64,000 bases of DNA from an uncultured Campylobacter sp. (GTDB taxonomy: Bacteria > Campylobacterota > Campylobacteria > Campylobacterales > Campylobacteraceae): assembly GCF_963518785.1 (NCBI RefSeq), contig NZ_CAUQKJ010000002.1, positions 1-64,000 on the forward strand. The letters run 5' to 3'. Both the position numbers and the translations under genes were made by a program. Shown piece by piece: positions 33,805 through 42,924 of the stretch. How positions within the stretch are numbered: the first letter of the stretch is position 1; every line of letters starts with the position of its first letter. The notes beneath the pieces were generated by a model. The model saw only the letters and a list, made by a program, of their open reading frames with translations. It was not told where the DNA came from and ran no database searches.

Positions 33805-34834
33805 AATCTCTCCTTGATCTCGCCAAAATTTTAAGAATTTTAAAATTTTAAGGGAAGCGACGAGTGCCGGGTTAAAATTTTAAAATTTGCAACGAGCTTT
33901 AAGATGAGCGAAATTTAAACCTGCAGAGCAAATAAAAGCGCAATTTTAATTAAACAAGGCGGCTTAATCGGTGAAATTTGAGCGGGCTATGAGGCTTGTT
34001 TTGCGCGGCTCGCTTTTAATTTGATGCGTCGAAGCCGAAGTGAGTAGGTTTGTGTGCGTTTTGATTTACGCCGCCGCTCGCGGAATTTAGCCGTGAAATT
34101 AGACAGCATCTCGCGCGTAATTTCAAGCACCGTCGCATACGTAATTCATTTGCGGCTATGTTCATTTTGAAATTTAATTCTGCGAGCGGATATTCTTTTA
34201 CAAATTGTGGGTGTGATTTTGATGCGCAGATGAAAGCGTTACGTTTAAAGACGCCTCCGCTTTAAAATTTGATTTAATTTAAATAAAGTGTGATTAAAAT
34301 GCGATTTAAATTTTATGTACCACGGGTGTAAAATTTCGGTCGTAAAAGTGAGTCTGTAGCAAAAAAATTATTTAAAATTTACAGTGTACAAAACGCCTTT
34401 TGAAATTTAAAAATTTTAAAATAAACCTAGGTACTTTTCAAAAATTTAATACGCGAAATTTAAACTTTGAATAGAACGCGCCATCCCATCCTTACTGCGC
34501 CTTTAAAATTTAATATGCTAAATTTTAAACGCTGGACTCAAACCACGTCGCTACAACTACTTTAAAAATTTAAAGCGCAAAATTTAAAACCTAGCTTTAG
34601 AATTAGGCGCGAACGATAAAATCGGCTTTTTAAGATTTAAAGTGCAAAACTAAATCGTTCTATCGTACGGTCGTGGCAGTGGCTTTAAATTTTAATATGC
34701 AAAATTTTAAATCAAGTGTCGCGCGTACGACTAATCGCAGCCGTTTGCTTGGATTTTAAATCGTAAAATTTAAATTGCAGAAATTAATGCGCGCGCCGAA
34801 GCGGGAGCTGAAAATCCAAAGCGCTCTGGCTGAC
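33805..34834. other. 1-kb gene-free stretch between the propeller gene and lptB
   Basis: No ORF with coding character. In C. jejuni rpoN follows lptB, as remembered; no rpoN remnant (no sigma-54 motif) can be read here in any frame. The right third holds an about 60-bp periodic set of AT-rich palindromic elements (34440-34775). Confidence 0.5.
34440..34775. repeat. Degenerate array of six AT-rich near-palindromes about 60 bp apart
   Basis: Elements of 24-30 bp of the form TTTAAAATTTAA-(t/g)(a/c)(t/g)GC-AAATTTTAAA start near 34440, 34501, 34561, 34627, 34683 and 34752. Between them lie G/C-rich, mutually unrelated stretches of about 30 bp. The elements are too diverged for a functional CRISPR. 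Confidence 0.55.
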
Positions 34835-35557
34835 TTAGATACTAAAATCCTCGCCGAGGTAGAATTTGCGTACATTTGGATCGCTGGCTATCTCTTTTGC
34901 GGTGCCGCCGGCGAACAGCTCGCCGTCTTTGATGACGTAGGCGCGGTCGCAGATCGCAAGCGTTTCGCGGACGTTGTGATCGGTGATGAGCACGCCGATG
35001 CCGAGCTTTTTTAGGTCTCGCACGATACTTTGGATGTCGCTAACGGCGATAGGATCGACGCCTGCAAACGGCTCGTCCAAAAGCAGAAATTTAGGCGTTA
35101 TCATCAGGCTTCGCGCGATCTCGCAGCGTCTGCGCTCGCCGCCGCTTAGGCTCACGCCTTTGCGTAATCTGATCGGCTCGATGTTGAGCAGATTTAGCAT
35201 TTCATCGACCTTTCGTGAGGCTTCAGCTTTATTTTTATAGGTAATCTCTGCAGCGAGCATTAAATTTTCCTCAACGCTGAGCTCCTTAAAGATGCTGCTT
35301 TCTTGTGGCAGGTAGCCGATGCCCAGCTTTGCGCGCTTATGAAGCGGAACCTTTGCGATGCTGCTCTCATTAAGCAAGATATCGCCACCGCTAGCGCTTA
35401 TCAGCCCGCAGATCATATAAAATGTCGTGGTTTTGCCCGCGCCGTTGGGACCCAGCAGCCCCACGATCTCGCCGTTGTAAAGCTCTAGCGAGATGCCCTT
35501 AATGATCGGCGTGCCTTTTATGGTTTTTTTTAGACCCCTGACTTCCAGTTTATGCAT
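34835..35557 (-). CDS. lptB: LPS export ABC transporter ATP-binding protein LptB
   Basis: 240 residues. Walker A GPNGAGKTT (36-44), Q-loop in GYLPQESSIFKELSVEENL, signature LSGGERRR, Walker B FLLLDEPFAGVDP and H-loop ITDHNV. The sequence around LPQESSIF is typical of LptB. With LptF/G it drives lipooligosaccharide out of the inner membrane toward the outer membrane. Overlaps tsaE by 8 nt; last gene of the S4-tsaE-lptB operon. Confidence 0.96.
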   Translation of the reverse strand: MHKLEVRGLKKTIKGTPIIKGISLELYNGEIVGLLGPNGAGKTTTFYMICGLISASGGDILLNESSIAKVPLHKRAKLGIGYLPQESSIFKELSVEENLMLAAEITYKNKAEASRKVDEMLNLLNIEPIRLRKGVSLSGGERRRCEIARSLMITPKFLLLDEPFAGVDPIAVSDIQSIVRDLKKLGIGVLITDHNVRETLAICDRAYVIKDGELFAGGTAKEIASDPNVRKFYLGEDFSI

Positions 35558-35957
35558 AGCTTACCTCGTATTTTCGCCCTTGCGCATGCGGCGTGATCCT
35601 CACTACGCAAAAATCAAGCTCATATTTTTTAAGTAAATTTATCAAATTTTCATCCGCCCATTCGATCAGATGAAGCCCCTCTTCAAATAAATTTTCAAAC
35701 AGTCCGTTTTTTAAAATTCCCTCACAGCCGCCGTTATAGATGTCGTAATGATAAATTTCGCCGTAGTTTTGCATGATCGAAAATGTCGGCGAGCTTACGT
35801 GCTCGTCTAATCCGTGAGCCCGCACGATCGCGCGCGCAAGCGTCGTTTTGCCGCTGGCAAGATCGCCGATTAGCAATATTATGCCGCTTTTTGGCAGAGC
35901 CTGCACGAGGCGTGAAATTTCATCCTCGCCGCAGATGAGTTCAAAGCTCTTGGACAT
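35550..35957 (-). CDS. tsaE: tRNA threonylcarbamoyladenosine biosynthesis ATPase TsaE
   Basis: 135 residues with Walker A GDLASGKTT (31-39), VSSPTF and the Walker B-like LHLIEWADE. Acts with TsaB and TsaD to make t6A37 in ANN-decoding tRNAs. Overlaps the S4-domain gene by 17 nt and lptB by 8 nt, so all three are coupled. Confidence 0.95.
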   Translation of the reverse strand: MSKSFELICGEDEISRLVQALPKSGIILLIGDLASGKTTLARAIVRAHGLDEHVSSPTFSIMQNYGEIYHYDIYNGGCEGILKNGLFENLFEEGLHLIEWADENLINLLKKYELDFCVVRITPHAQGRKYEVSYA

Positions 35958-36186
35958 ACTTTGCTTGCTCGCTTTTGGGCGTATTTTTCGCGCTAGGAAA
36001 GGCTAGGACCTTAAAGCTTTGTTTTCTATCTAAAAAACTTATAGTGATAACGTCGCCGATTTTAAGCTCTTTAGCGGGCTTTGCTACCGCGCCGTTTACG
36101 GCTACGACGCCGCTTTTGCACATATCTTCGCTGATGGCGCGCCGCTTGGTGATATTTACTGCGTTTAAAAATTTATCGATTCTCAT
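35941..36186 (-). CDS. S4-domain RNA-binding protein
   Basis: 81 residues from ATG 36186 (MRIDKFLNAVNITKRRAIS). An earlier in-frame start would add a long tail that overlaps the argG promoter and has no family support; ATG at 36192 is also possible. An S4 fold of the Hsp15/RluB-N type binds structured RNA; in the Hsp15 family this rescues stalled 50S subunits. No strong ribosome site was seen. Divergent from argG. Confidence 0.88.
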   Translation of the reverse strand: MRIDKFLNAVNITKRRAISEDMCKSGVVAVNGAVAKPAKELKIGDVITISFLDRKQSFKVLAFPSAKNTPKSEQAKYVQEL

Positions 36187-36239
36187 AAGCATGAGTTTAG
36201 CGATATTTGCCTTAAAAGCAACTATTAAACTATTTTTGG

Positions 36240-36245
36240 TAGAAT
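36240..36245 (+). promoter_or_regulatory. -10 box of the argG operon
   Basis: TTGGTAGAATTT contains TAGAAT 29 nt before the argG ATG, with T-rich DNA upstream. It lies in the 88-bp divergent region with the S4 gene. Confidence 0.55.
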
Positions 36246-36274
36246 TTCGCCAAATTTTACGTAAAGGATTTGAG

Positions 36275-37495
36275 ATGGCAAAAGATGTAAAAAAGGTCGT
36301 TTTGGCGTATTCCGGAGGACTAGATACTAGCATTATTTTAAAGTGGCTCGGCGATACTTACGGCTGCGATGTGGTGACTTTCACCGCAGATATCGGTCAG
36401 AATGAGGATTTGGAGCCTATCAAAAACAAAGCTGTGAAACTGGGCATCAAAAAGGAAAATATCTTCGTAGAGGATCTGCGCGAGGAATTTGTGCGCGATT
36501 ACGTATTTCCGATGTTCCGCGCAAATGCGGTTTATGAGGGCGAGTATCTTTTGGGCACATCGATCGCGCGCCCGTTGATCGCTAAAAAACTAGTCGAGAT
36601 CGCGAAAAAAATAGGTGCGGATGCCGTAAGCCACGGCGCGACCGGTAAAGGTAACGACCAAGTCCGCTTCGAGCTTGGCGCATACGCGCTAAATCCCGAT
36701 ATTAAGGTGATTGCGCCGTGGAGGTTGTGGGATCTGAACTCTCGCGAGAAATTGCTTGCCTATGCTAAGAAAAACGGCATCGACATCGCCTCAAAGCCCG
36801 GCAAGTCGCCGTATTCGATGGATGCGAATATCCTTCACATCTCCTACGAGGGCTTGGTGCTGGAAGATCCCGCCCATGCGCCTGAAGAGGATATGTGGCG
36901 ATGGACCGTAAGCCCTAAAAATGCGCCAGATAAGAGCGAGATCATCGAGATTGAATACAAGCATGGTGATCCTGTAAAGCTAAATGGCAAAGCGCTTAAG
37001 CCGCACGAGATGCTAGCCGCGCTTAACGAACTCGGCGCTAAAAATGGCATCGGCAGGCTTGATCTTGTTGAAAACCGCTACGTCGGCATGAAGAGTCGCG
37101 GCTGCTACGAAACTCCGGGCGGCACGATCATGCTGAAGGCTCACCGCGCTATCGAGAGCATAACGCTAGATCGCGGCGCGGCGCATCTAAAAGACGATCT
37201 GATGCCGCGCTACGCCGAGCTCATCTACAACGGCTTTTGGTTCAGCCCGGAGCGCTTGCTGCTTCAAGAGCTGATAAACAAATCCCAAGAGCACGTAAAC
37301 GGCAAGGTTAAGCTAGAGCTTTATAAGGGCAACGTGACCGTGCTGGGTAGGGAGAGCAAGAGCGATAGTTTGTTTAATACCGATTTCGTGACGTTTGAAG
37401 AGGATAAGGTTTTCAATCAAAAAGACGGCGACGGATTTATCAAACTAAGCGCACTAAGATTTATCATCGCGGGCAAGAACGGACGCAAGCTTTAG
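36275..37495 (+). CDS. argG: Argininosuccinate synthase
   Basis: 406 residues from ATG 36275 with AAAGGA 9 nt upstream; this is the standard length, so the longer frame from 35975 is wrong. The N-type ATP loop AYSGGLDTS is near residue 10. ATGKGNDQVRFE and SPYSMDANILHISYEG are family hallmarks. It joins citrulline and aspartate in arginine synthesis. First gene of argG-rplI-hslV-hslU-era, as in C. jejuni. Confidence 0.97.
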   Translation: MAKDVKKVVLAYSGGLDTSIILKWLGDTYGCDVVTFTADIGQNEDLEPIKNKAVKLGIKKENIFVEDLREEFVRDYVFPMFRANAVYEGEYLLGTSIARPLIAKKLVEIAKKIGADAVSHGATGKGNDQVRFELGAYALNPDIKVIAPWRLWDLNSREKLLAYAKKNGIDIASKPGKSPYSMDANILHISYEGLVLEDPAHAPEEDMWRWTVSPKNAPDKSEIIEIEYKHGDPVKLNGKALKPHEMLAALNELGAKNGIGRLDLVENRYVGMKSRGCYETPGGTIMLKAHRAIESITLDRGAAHLKDDLMPRYAELIYNGFWFSPERLLLQELINKSQEHVNGKVKLELYKGNVTVLGRESKSDSLFNTDFVTFEEDKVFNQKDGDGFIKLSALRFIIAGKNGRKL

Positions 37496-37678
37496 CTGAA
37501 ATTTTGCCTATAGTGGTAAGGTGTGTGCAGGCGGACTTCACAAAACGAAATTTTAAAATTTATCAGAAAAGTAGCGAGCGGCTGCGGGCGAATTTCATAA
37601 AATTTCACGAAATTTTAGATCCGGGCGCGCCGCTTATAAAATTTTATAAATTTAAAGCTAAATTTAAAAGGATAATGG

Positions 37679-38122
37679 ATGAAAGTATTACTAATAAAAG
37701 ACGTTAAGGGGCTCGGAAAGGCGGGCGAGATAAAAGAGGTCAAGGACGGCTACGGCAATAACTTCCTAATTGGCAAAGGTTACGCCAAAGCCGCTACGAC
37801 TGAGGTTTTGCGTAAATTTGAAGCGGATAAGAAAAAGCAAGCCGAGCTAGAAAAATACGAGGTCGCAAGTCTGCAAAAACTAGCCGAGGAGCTAGCCAAG
37901 ATCCGCGTAAAGATCGTAAAGCAGACGGGTGAGAGTGGCGCGCTTTTCGGCTCGGTGACCAAAGATGAGATCGCAACCGCGCTAAAAGAGCAAAAAGGGA
38001 TCGAAATCGATAAGAAAATTTTAGAGACCGAGGCTATTAAAACGACTGGGATCTACGATGTAAATGCCAAGCTAAAGCACGGCATAAGTGCTAAATTTGA
38101 GATTGAGGTGGCTAGTGTTTGA
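37679..38122 (+). CDS. rplI: 50S ribosomal protein L9
   Basis: 147 residues. The N-terminal RNA-binding lobe MKVLLIKDVKGLGKAGEIKE with GYGNNFLIGKGYA, a long connecting helix rich in Lys/Glu, and the C-terminal lobe. The RBS is AAAAGGA before ATG. Overlaps the hslV start by 8 nt. Confidence 0.97.
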   Translation: MKVLLIKDVKGLGKAGEIKEVKDGYGNNFLIGKGYAKAATTEVLRKFEADKKKQAELEKYEVASLQKLAEELAKIRVKIVKQTGESGALFGSVTKDEIATALKEQKGIEIDKKILETEAIKTTGIYDVNAKLKHGISAKFEIEVASV

Positions 38123-38663
38123 AGCGACTACCATTTTAGCCTACAAAGGCGCGAAGGGCTCTGTCATCGGCGGCGACGGGCAGGTTACGTTCGGAAACAC
38201 CGTCTTAAAGGGCAATGCGACTAAAATTCGAAAGATCGGCAAAGAGGGTAATGTTTTAGCGGGCTTTGCGGGCAGCACCGCCGATGCGTTTAATCTTTTT
38301 GATATGTTTGAGAAGTGCTTAGATGGCGCAAAGGGCGATCTTTTAAGGGCCGTGATAGAATTTAGCAAGCAGTGGCGCAAGGATAAGTATCTGCGAAAGC
38401 TCGAAGCGATGATGCTGGTGCTGGACCGCAAAAATATCTTTCTGCTTAGCGGCACGGGCGATGTGGTAGAGCCGGACGACGGCAAGATTGCAGCGATCGG
38501 AAGCGGCGGAAATTACGCTCTTAGCGCGGCGCGAGCTTTGGATAAATTTGCAAGCTTAGACGAAGAGGAGCTCGTAAAACAAAGCCTTAAAATCGCGGGC
38601 GAGATTTGCATTTACACGAACGAAAACATCAAAACATACGCAATTTGGGACGAAAAGAGATGA
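38115..38663 (+). CDS. hslV: ATP-dependent protease peptidase subunit HslV
   Basis: 182 residues from GTG 38115, read (M)FEATTILAYKG. The N-terminal Thr nucleophile would be exposed by removing the short FEA leader, a pattern also known for the Campylobacter enzyme. The motifs GGDGQVTFGNTVLKGNA and AIGSGGNYALSAAR are typical. An upstream in-frame ATG (38088) lies inside rplI and is unlikely. Forms the HslUV proteasome-like complex with the next gene; stop and hslU start overlap. Confidence 0.93.
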   Translation: MFEATTILAYKGAKGSVIGGDGQVTFGNTVLKGNATKIRKIGKEGNVLAGFAGSTADAFNLFDMFEKCLDGAKGDLLRAVIEFSKQWRKDKYLRKLEAMMLVLDRKNIFLLSGTGDVVEPDDGKIAAIGSGGNYALSAARALDKFASLDEEELVKQSLKIAGEICIYTNENIKTYAIWDEKR

Positions 38664-39979
38664 TGACGCCAAAGCAGATCGTAGAGAAATTAGACGAATA
38701 TATAATCGGACAAAATAGCGCCAAACGCACGATAGCGGTGGCTTTGCGAAATCGCTACCGTAGAATGGCGCTCGAAGATGAGATGAAAAACGAGGTGATG
38801 CCCAAAAACATCCTGATGATCGGATCTACCGGCGTGGGCAAGACCGAGATCGCGCGCAGGCTTTCGAAGATGTTTGGACTTCCTTTTATCAAGGTCGAGG
38901 CGAGCAAATATACTGAAGTAGGCTTCGTGGGGCGCGACGTGGAGAGCATGGTGCGCGATCTGGCCGCCGCGTCGGTAAATTTAGTACGCGGCGAGGAATT
39001 TGAAAAGAATAAAGACAAGATCGATGATTACATCAAGCGTAAAATTTTAGAAAAAGTCCTTCCGCCGCTTCCGCGCGGAGCGAGCGAGGAGAAGGTCGCA
39101 GATTACGAAAAAAGCTACGAAAAGATGGCAGCTAAGCTCGAGCGTGGCGATCTGGATGATCTTAGTATCGAGATCGAAGTAAGCGAAAACGCGCTTGAGT
39201 CAAATCCAAATTTGCCGCCCGAGATGGCGAATATGCAGGAAAGCTTCATCAAAGTAATCGGAATTTCGACGCGCAAGAGCAAAAAAGAGATGAAGGTAAA
39301 AGACGCCAAGGTTGCCCTTAAAAGTGAGGCTAGCGAGAAGGTCCTCGATATGGAGAGCATCAAAGCCGAAGCCGTTAGGCGCGCGCAAAACGAGGGCATC
39401 ATCTTTATCGATGAGATCGATAAGGTGGCGGTCTCAAGCGGCAATAGCGGCAGGCAGGATCCGAGCAAAGAGGGCGTGCAGCGCGATCTGCTTCCGATCG
39501 TGGAGGGCAGCAGCGTAAGCACGAAATTCGGCAATATCGACACCGATCACATCCTTTTTATCGCCGCGGGCGCCTTTCATATCAGCAAACCGAGCGATCT
39601 CATACCCGAGCTTCAGGGGCGCTTCCCGCTTCGCGTCGAGCTTGATAGCTTAGACGAGGCGGCGCTGTGTGAAATTTTGACCAAGCCGAAAAATTCGCTT
39701 CTTAAGCAGTACTCGGCGCTTTTAAAGACCGAGGGCGTGGAGTTGGAATTTAGCGAGGACGGGGTCAAAGCGATCGCGAAATTTGCGGCGAGCACGAACG
39801 AAAAAGTAGAAGACATCGGCGCTAGAAGGCTGCATACGATAATGGAAAAGGTGCTTGAGGATATCAGCTTCGAAGCGGATAAGTTTAAAGGGCAAAAGAT
39901 CGTCGTGGATGAAAAGCTCGTAAGCGAAAAGCTCGCAGGCATCGCAAGCGACGAGGATCTGGCGAAATACATTTTATAA
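38660..39979 (+). CDS. hslU: ATP-dependent protease ATPase subunit HslU
   Basis: 439 residues from ATG 38660 (the second ATG at 38663 is equally possible); a frame from 38606 overlaps hslV and is rejected. AAA+ unfoldase: Walker A GSTGVGKTE, the I domain (about 100-230), Walker B IIFIDEID, and the sensor 2 region GARRLHTIMEK. Feeds substrates into HslV. A strong hairpin follows immediately. Confidence 0.96.
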   Translation: MMTPKQIVEKLDEYIIGQNSAKRTIAVALRNRYRRMALEDEMKNEVMPKNILMIGSTGVGKTEIARRLSKMFGLPFIKVEASKYTEVGFVGRDVESMVRDLAAASVNLVRGEEFEKNKDKIDDYIKRKILEKVLPPLPRGASEEKVADYEKSYEKMAAKLERGDLDDLSIEIEVSENALESNPNLPPEMANMQESFIKVIGISTRKSKKEMKVKDAKVALKSEASEKVLDMESIKAEAVRRAQNEGIIFIDEIDKVAVSSGNSGRQDPSKEGVQRDLLPIVEGSSVSTKFGNIDTDHILFIAAGAFHISKPSDLIPELQGRFPLRVELDSLDEAALCEILTKPKNSLLKQYSALLKTEGVELEFSEDGVKAIAKFAASTNEKVEDIGARRLHTIMEKVLEDISFEADKFKGQKIVVDEKLVSEKLAGIASDEDLAKYIL

Positions 39980-40471
39980 GGCGGCTCCGCAGTTGCTTTT
40001 AGAAAACTGCGGAGCCGCGGAATTTTACGGTTTTTAAATTTGCAAAGCGTTAGAATTTTAGGTGCGAAATTTAGCGAAATTTTAAAATGCGCAGAAATTT
40101 TATCTTTTTAAATTTGACGATGCTTTAAAATTTTAAGTCTGTAAAATTTCAAGGATGATTGAATTCTGCGCGGTGCGGGCTATATATAATGTAGTCGTGG
40201 GATGAAATTTAAAATTTCGCTGCTAGTTTATGAAGCCGTAAAATTTACGGCGCGCAGAATTTGAAGTAGATAAAATTCTGCGCCTAGGGGAGCGGAATTT
40301 AGCGCTACCGTGCAGCTTGAAATTTTAAAATTTCACTTTCTTGCGCGGCGTTGGAATTTTAAAATTCCGACGCTCGTGTGGAGCCTGCCTGCACAAAACG
40401 AGATTTTAGAATTTTACCCGCAAGGGCTTAGTGTTGCGGTTGCAAGATAAATTTATAAATTTAAGGAAAAT
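39980..40471. other. Gene-free stretch between hslU and era
   Basis: After the hslU terminator the DNA is a run of AAATTTTAAAATTT motifs with no ORF. An A/T-rich region with TATATATAAT (40182-40191) could promote era, 280 bp upstream. RBS AAGGAAA precedes era. Confidence 0.45.
39981..40027 (+). terminator. Terminator after hslU
   Basis: A perfect 14-bp inverted repeat (GCGGCTCCGCAGTT at 39981-39994 and its complement at 40005-40018) with a 10-nt loop, followed by GGAATTTTA. It begins one base after the hslU stop. The U-tract is short, so termination may be partial. Confidence 0.75.
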
Positions 40472-41341
40472 ATGAAAAGCGGATTTGTAACGCTCATCGG
40501 GCGGACGAATGCGGGCAAGAGCTCGCTGTTAAACTATCTCTGCGGCGAGAAAATTTCGCTCGTCTCGCATAAAATTAACGCCACGCGCCGCAAGATTAAC
40601 GGCATCGTGATGAACGGCGCAGATCAGGTGATTTTCACGGACACGCCCGGGCTGCACGAAAGCGCCAAGCTGATGAATAAACTGATGGTCGAAGTGGCGC
40701 TCGGAGCGATTGAGGGCTGCGATTTGGTGCTGTTTTTGGCGCCAGTGCACGACGATACCGCGGAATACGAAAAATTTTTAAATTTAAACGCAGGCACCAA
40801 ACATATCGTTATTCTGACCAAAATTGACGAAGCAAACGACGAAAAGATCGTGCAGAGGCTGCTGCAATATCAAAAATTTACCGATAAATTCGAAGCGATA
40901 ATCCCCGTTAGCATCAAAAAAAAGGTCTATAAAAAGCAAGTTTTGGACGAAATTTGTAAAATTTTACCCGAGCACGAGTATTTTTACGACCCCGAAATTT
41001 TAAGCGCGACCAACGAGCGTGAAATTTACCGCGACTTCATACTCGAGGCGATCTTTGAGAGCATGAGCGACGAGATCCCGTATTGCAGCGATGTCGTGAT
41101 GGAAAAAGTGGTGGAAAAACCCGGTCTAATCTCGGTATATGCGCGGATCATAACGGACACCAATTCCCACAAAGAGATGTTGATCGGCAAAAACGGCGAG
41201 GCAATAAAGCGGATCGGAATTCGAGCCAAAAAGTTAATTTCAAATTTTTCTAAGGTCAAAATTTACTTAAAATTAACAGTTTTTGTAAAAAAAAGCTGGA
41301 AAAATGACGAATTTAGGGTAAAAACCGATTTTATCTATTGA
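40472..41341 (+). CDS. era: GTPase Era
   Basis: 289 residues. G1 GRTNAGKSS (about 10-18), G3 DTPG (about 58-61), G4 TKID, and a C-terminal KH domain (MLIGKNGEAIKRIGIRAKK). Binds the 3' end of 16S rRNA during 30S assembly. The stop overlaps a spurious upstream extension of the next gene; the true next start is 63 bp downstream, so the pilus genes are likely read through from era or from a promoter near 41330. Confidence 0.97.
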   Translation: MKSGFVTLIGRTNAGKSSLLNYLCGEKISLVSHKINATRRKINGIVMNGADQVIFTDTPGLHESAKLMNKLMVEVALGAIEGCDLVLFLAPVHDDTAEYEKFLNLNAGTKHIVILTKIDEANDEKIVQRLLQYQKFTDKFEAIIPVSIKKKVYKKQVLDEICKILPEHEYFYDPEILSATNEREIYRDFILEAIFESMSDEIPYCSDVVMEKVVEKPGLISVYARIITDTNSHKEMLIGKNGEAIKRIGIRAKKLISNFSKVKIYLKLTVFVKKSWKNDEFRVKTDFIY

Positions 41342-41403
41342 CATTTTATTTTATTTCTATTAGTATTAGCAGCGTAGAAAATTTCATTTGGAAGTGGAGT
41401 GTT

Positions 41404-42924
41404 ATGGCAAAGAATAGTAAAAATGCTAGTTCGATTGTTGCGATTAACAAAGTCACGCAAACCATATTCGGTCTAAGTGAGAATGAAGTTTTCGAGCACG
41501 ACTTCTCAAAAGCAAATCGTGCGAAGGAAACTTACGTCTCATATATTCCGTATAAGGATATAATGACTGCGACGGTCGAAATAAGCAGATCGGTAGAGGA
41601 CGCGGATCTTTTAGATGCGATCGTCGTTAAGGTGTATGAGGAGCTGGGGCTTGACACCGCTTTGGATTACAAAATCACCTATAGTGAGGTAATAGGCGCT
41701 GGCGGCGATGATAGAATTTTCAACGTCTTTGTCGTAGATAATGCCAAACTCACTTCAGAATTCGATGCGATTGCCGCTAGGACGAACTACATCGACTATG
41801 TGGCTATGGCTCCGTTTTTATACGAGGGCTTGTATAATAGAGGCGTCCTAACTCGCGACGGGATCGACTGCTTCATCTACTTGCAGCGCGACGATGCGTT
41901 TTTGGTAGTGTATCAAAACGGCGAATATTTTCAATCCCGCCAAGTAAGATATAACCTAAAATTTTTGCATGAAAAATATGTCGAGCTAGTCGGTAGCAGA
42001 GTCGATGAAGAGAGTTTTTATAGACTGCTCTCCAAACAGGGAGTAAATTTAGAAAATCCGACCGAACGCGATTATATGATCCAAATTTTTGACGATATGT
42101 TTTACTACATCAACGACGTATTGAACGGTATTAGTAAAATTTACAACGTCAATATTCAAAATGTCTATATCGGAACGGATATCGGTAAAATTCCTGCGAT
42201 TGAGGTTTTTGTAGAAAATAATCTAAAGCTAAGATACAAGGATTTTAATTTTAACGTTGCAATCAACGCGAAAGATTATCCGCTCACTCAGCTAGATATT
42301 TTGATGTTCTTAGTGGGTCAAGATTATTTGGTTACTAAAGACGATGATCACAACTACTCGCCGTTTATGAGACCTCCGCCTTTGACCCAAAGATCAACCG
42401 GCAAGCTGATAGGCTATATGCTGCTAGGCTGCTTACTTGGCGCTGCGTATCCTGCGTATAACTTCGGCTATGGATATTATAATAATATGGTAGCTAACGA
42501 TAAAACTAGCGAATATCAGGGTTTAGAAGATCAGATGGTTCCTGCTAGAGCCGAAAGTGCGCGTTTGGATAAAGAGACTAAAGAGGTAAATGCCCAGGCT
42601 GCTAAGAGTGGTAAGGAGCTTAACGATAGGCGCGAACTAATTAACGCTATCTCAGATAAGAAAAACAATTACGCCATGAAAGGCGTTTCTATTTTCGAGC
42701 TAACCAATATGGTTGTTAAAAATAAGGGCAATATGGTTAGGATCGGTGATGAGAATAGGACCCTAACTGTTCAGGTGCGCACCAAAAATGATAAGCAAAT
42801 GACCGAACTTTTAGAGGATATCAGTAAAAAAGAGGCGTATGGCGTGGATACTAAAACAATCGCACTACAAGAGGGTAATAAAACCGTATTTTACGATAGC
42901 AACATCAGTGTGGAGGTTAAATAA
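41404..42924 (+). CDS. PilM-PilN-like fusion (GspL-like) of the DNA-uptake/T2SS machine
   Basis: 506 residues from ATG 41404 (MAKNSKNASSIVAIN), with GGAG 6 nt upstream. About 340 residues of soluble N-terminal domain resemble the actin-like PilM/GspL fold (YLQRDDAFLVVYQNGEYFQSRQ). One TM segment follows (GYMLLGCLLGAAYPAYNFGY, about 360), then a coiled coil and a small alpha/beta periplasmic domain like PilN. PilM and PilN are separate genes in most type IV pilus systems. Assignment rests on layout and on the PilO, PilP and secretin genes that follow, not on strong motifs. Confidence 0.7.
   Translation: MAKNSKNASSIVAINKVTQTIFGLSENEVFEHDFSKANRAKETYVSYIPYKDIMTATVEISRSVEDADLLDAIVVKVYEELGLDTALDYKITYSEVIGAGGDDRIFNVFVVDNAKLTSEFDAIAARTNYIDYVAMAPFLYEGLYNRGVLTRDGIDCFIYLQRDDAFLVVYQNGEYFQSRQVRYNLKFLHEKYVELVGSRVDEESFYRLLSKQGVNLENPTERDYMIQIFDDMFYYINDVLNGISKIYNVNIQNVYIGTDIGKIPAIEVFVENNLKLRYKDFNFNVAINAKDYPLTQLDILMFLVGQDYLVTKDDDHNYSPFMRPPPLTQRSTGKLIGYMLLGCLLGAAYPAYNFGYGYYNNMVANDKTSEYQGLEDQMVPARAESARLDKETKEVNAQAAKSGKELNDRRELINAISDKKNNYAMKGVSIFELTNMVVKNKGNMVRIGDENRTLTVQVRTKNDKQMTELLEDISKKEAYGVDTKTIALQEGNKTVFYDSNISVEVK

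Noticed and set aside
34440..34775. CRISPR array
   Set aside because: The repeat elements differ at many positions and in length, and no cas gene is in the window. Period is CRISPR-like but repeat identity is not.
35975..36274. N-terminal extension of argG (506-residue version)
   Set aside because: It would run through the divergent promoter and antisense to the S4 gene. Start at 36275 gives the standard 406 residues and has AAAGGA upstream.
36187..36333. N-terminal extension of the S4-domain protein
   Set aside because: It would cover the argG promoter and start; the S4 fold begins at MRIDKFL.
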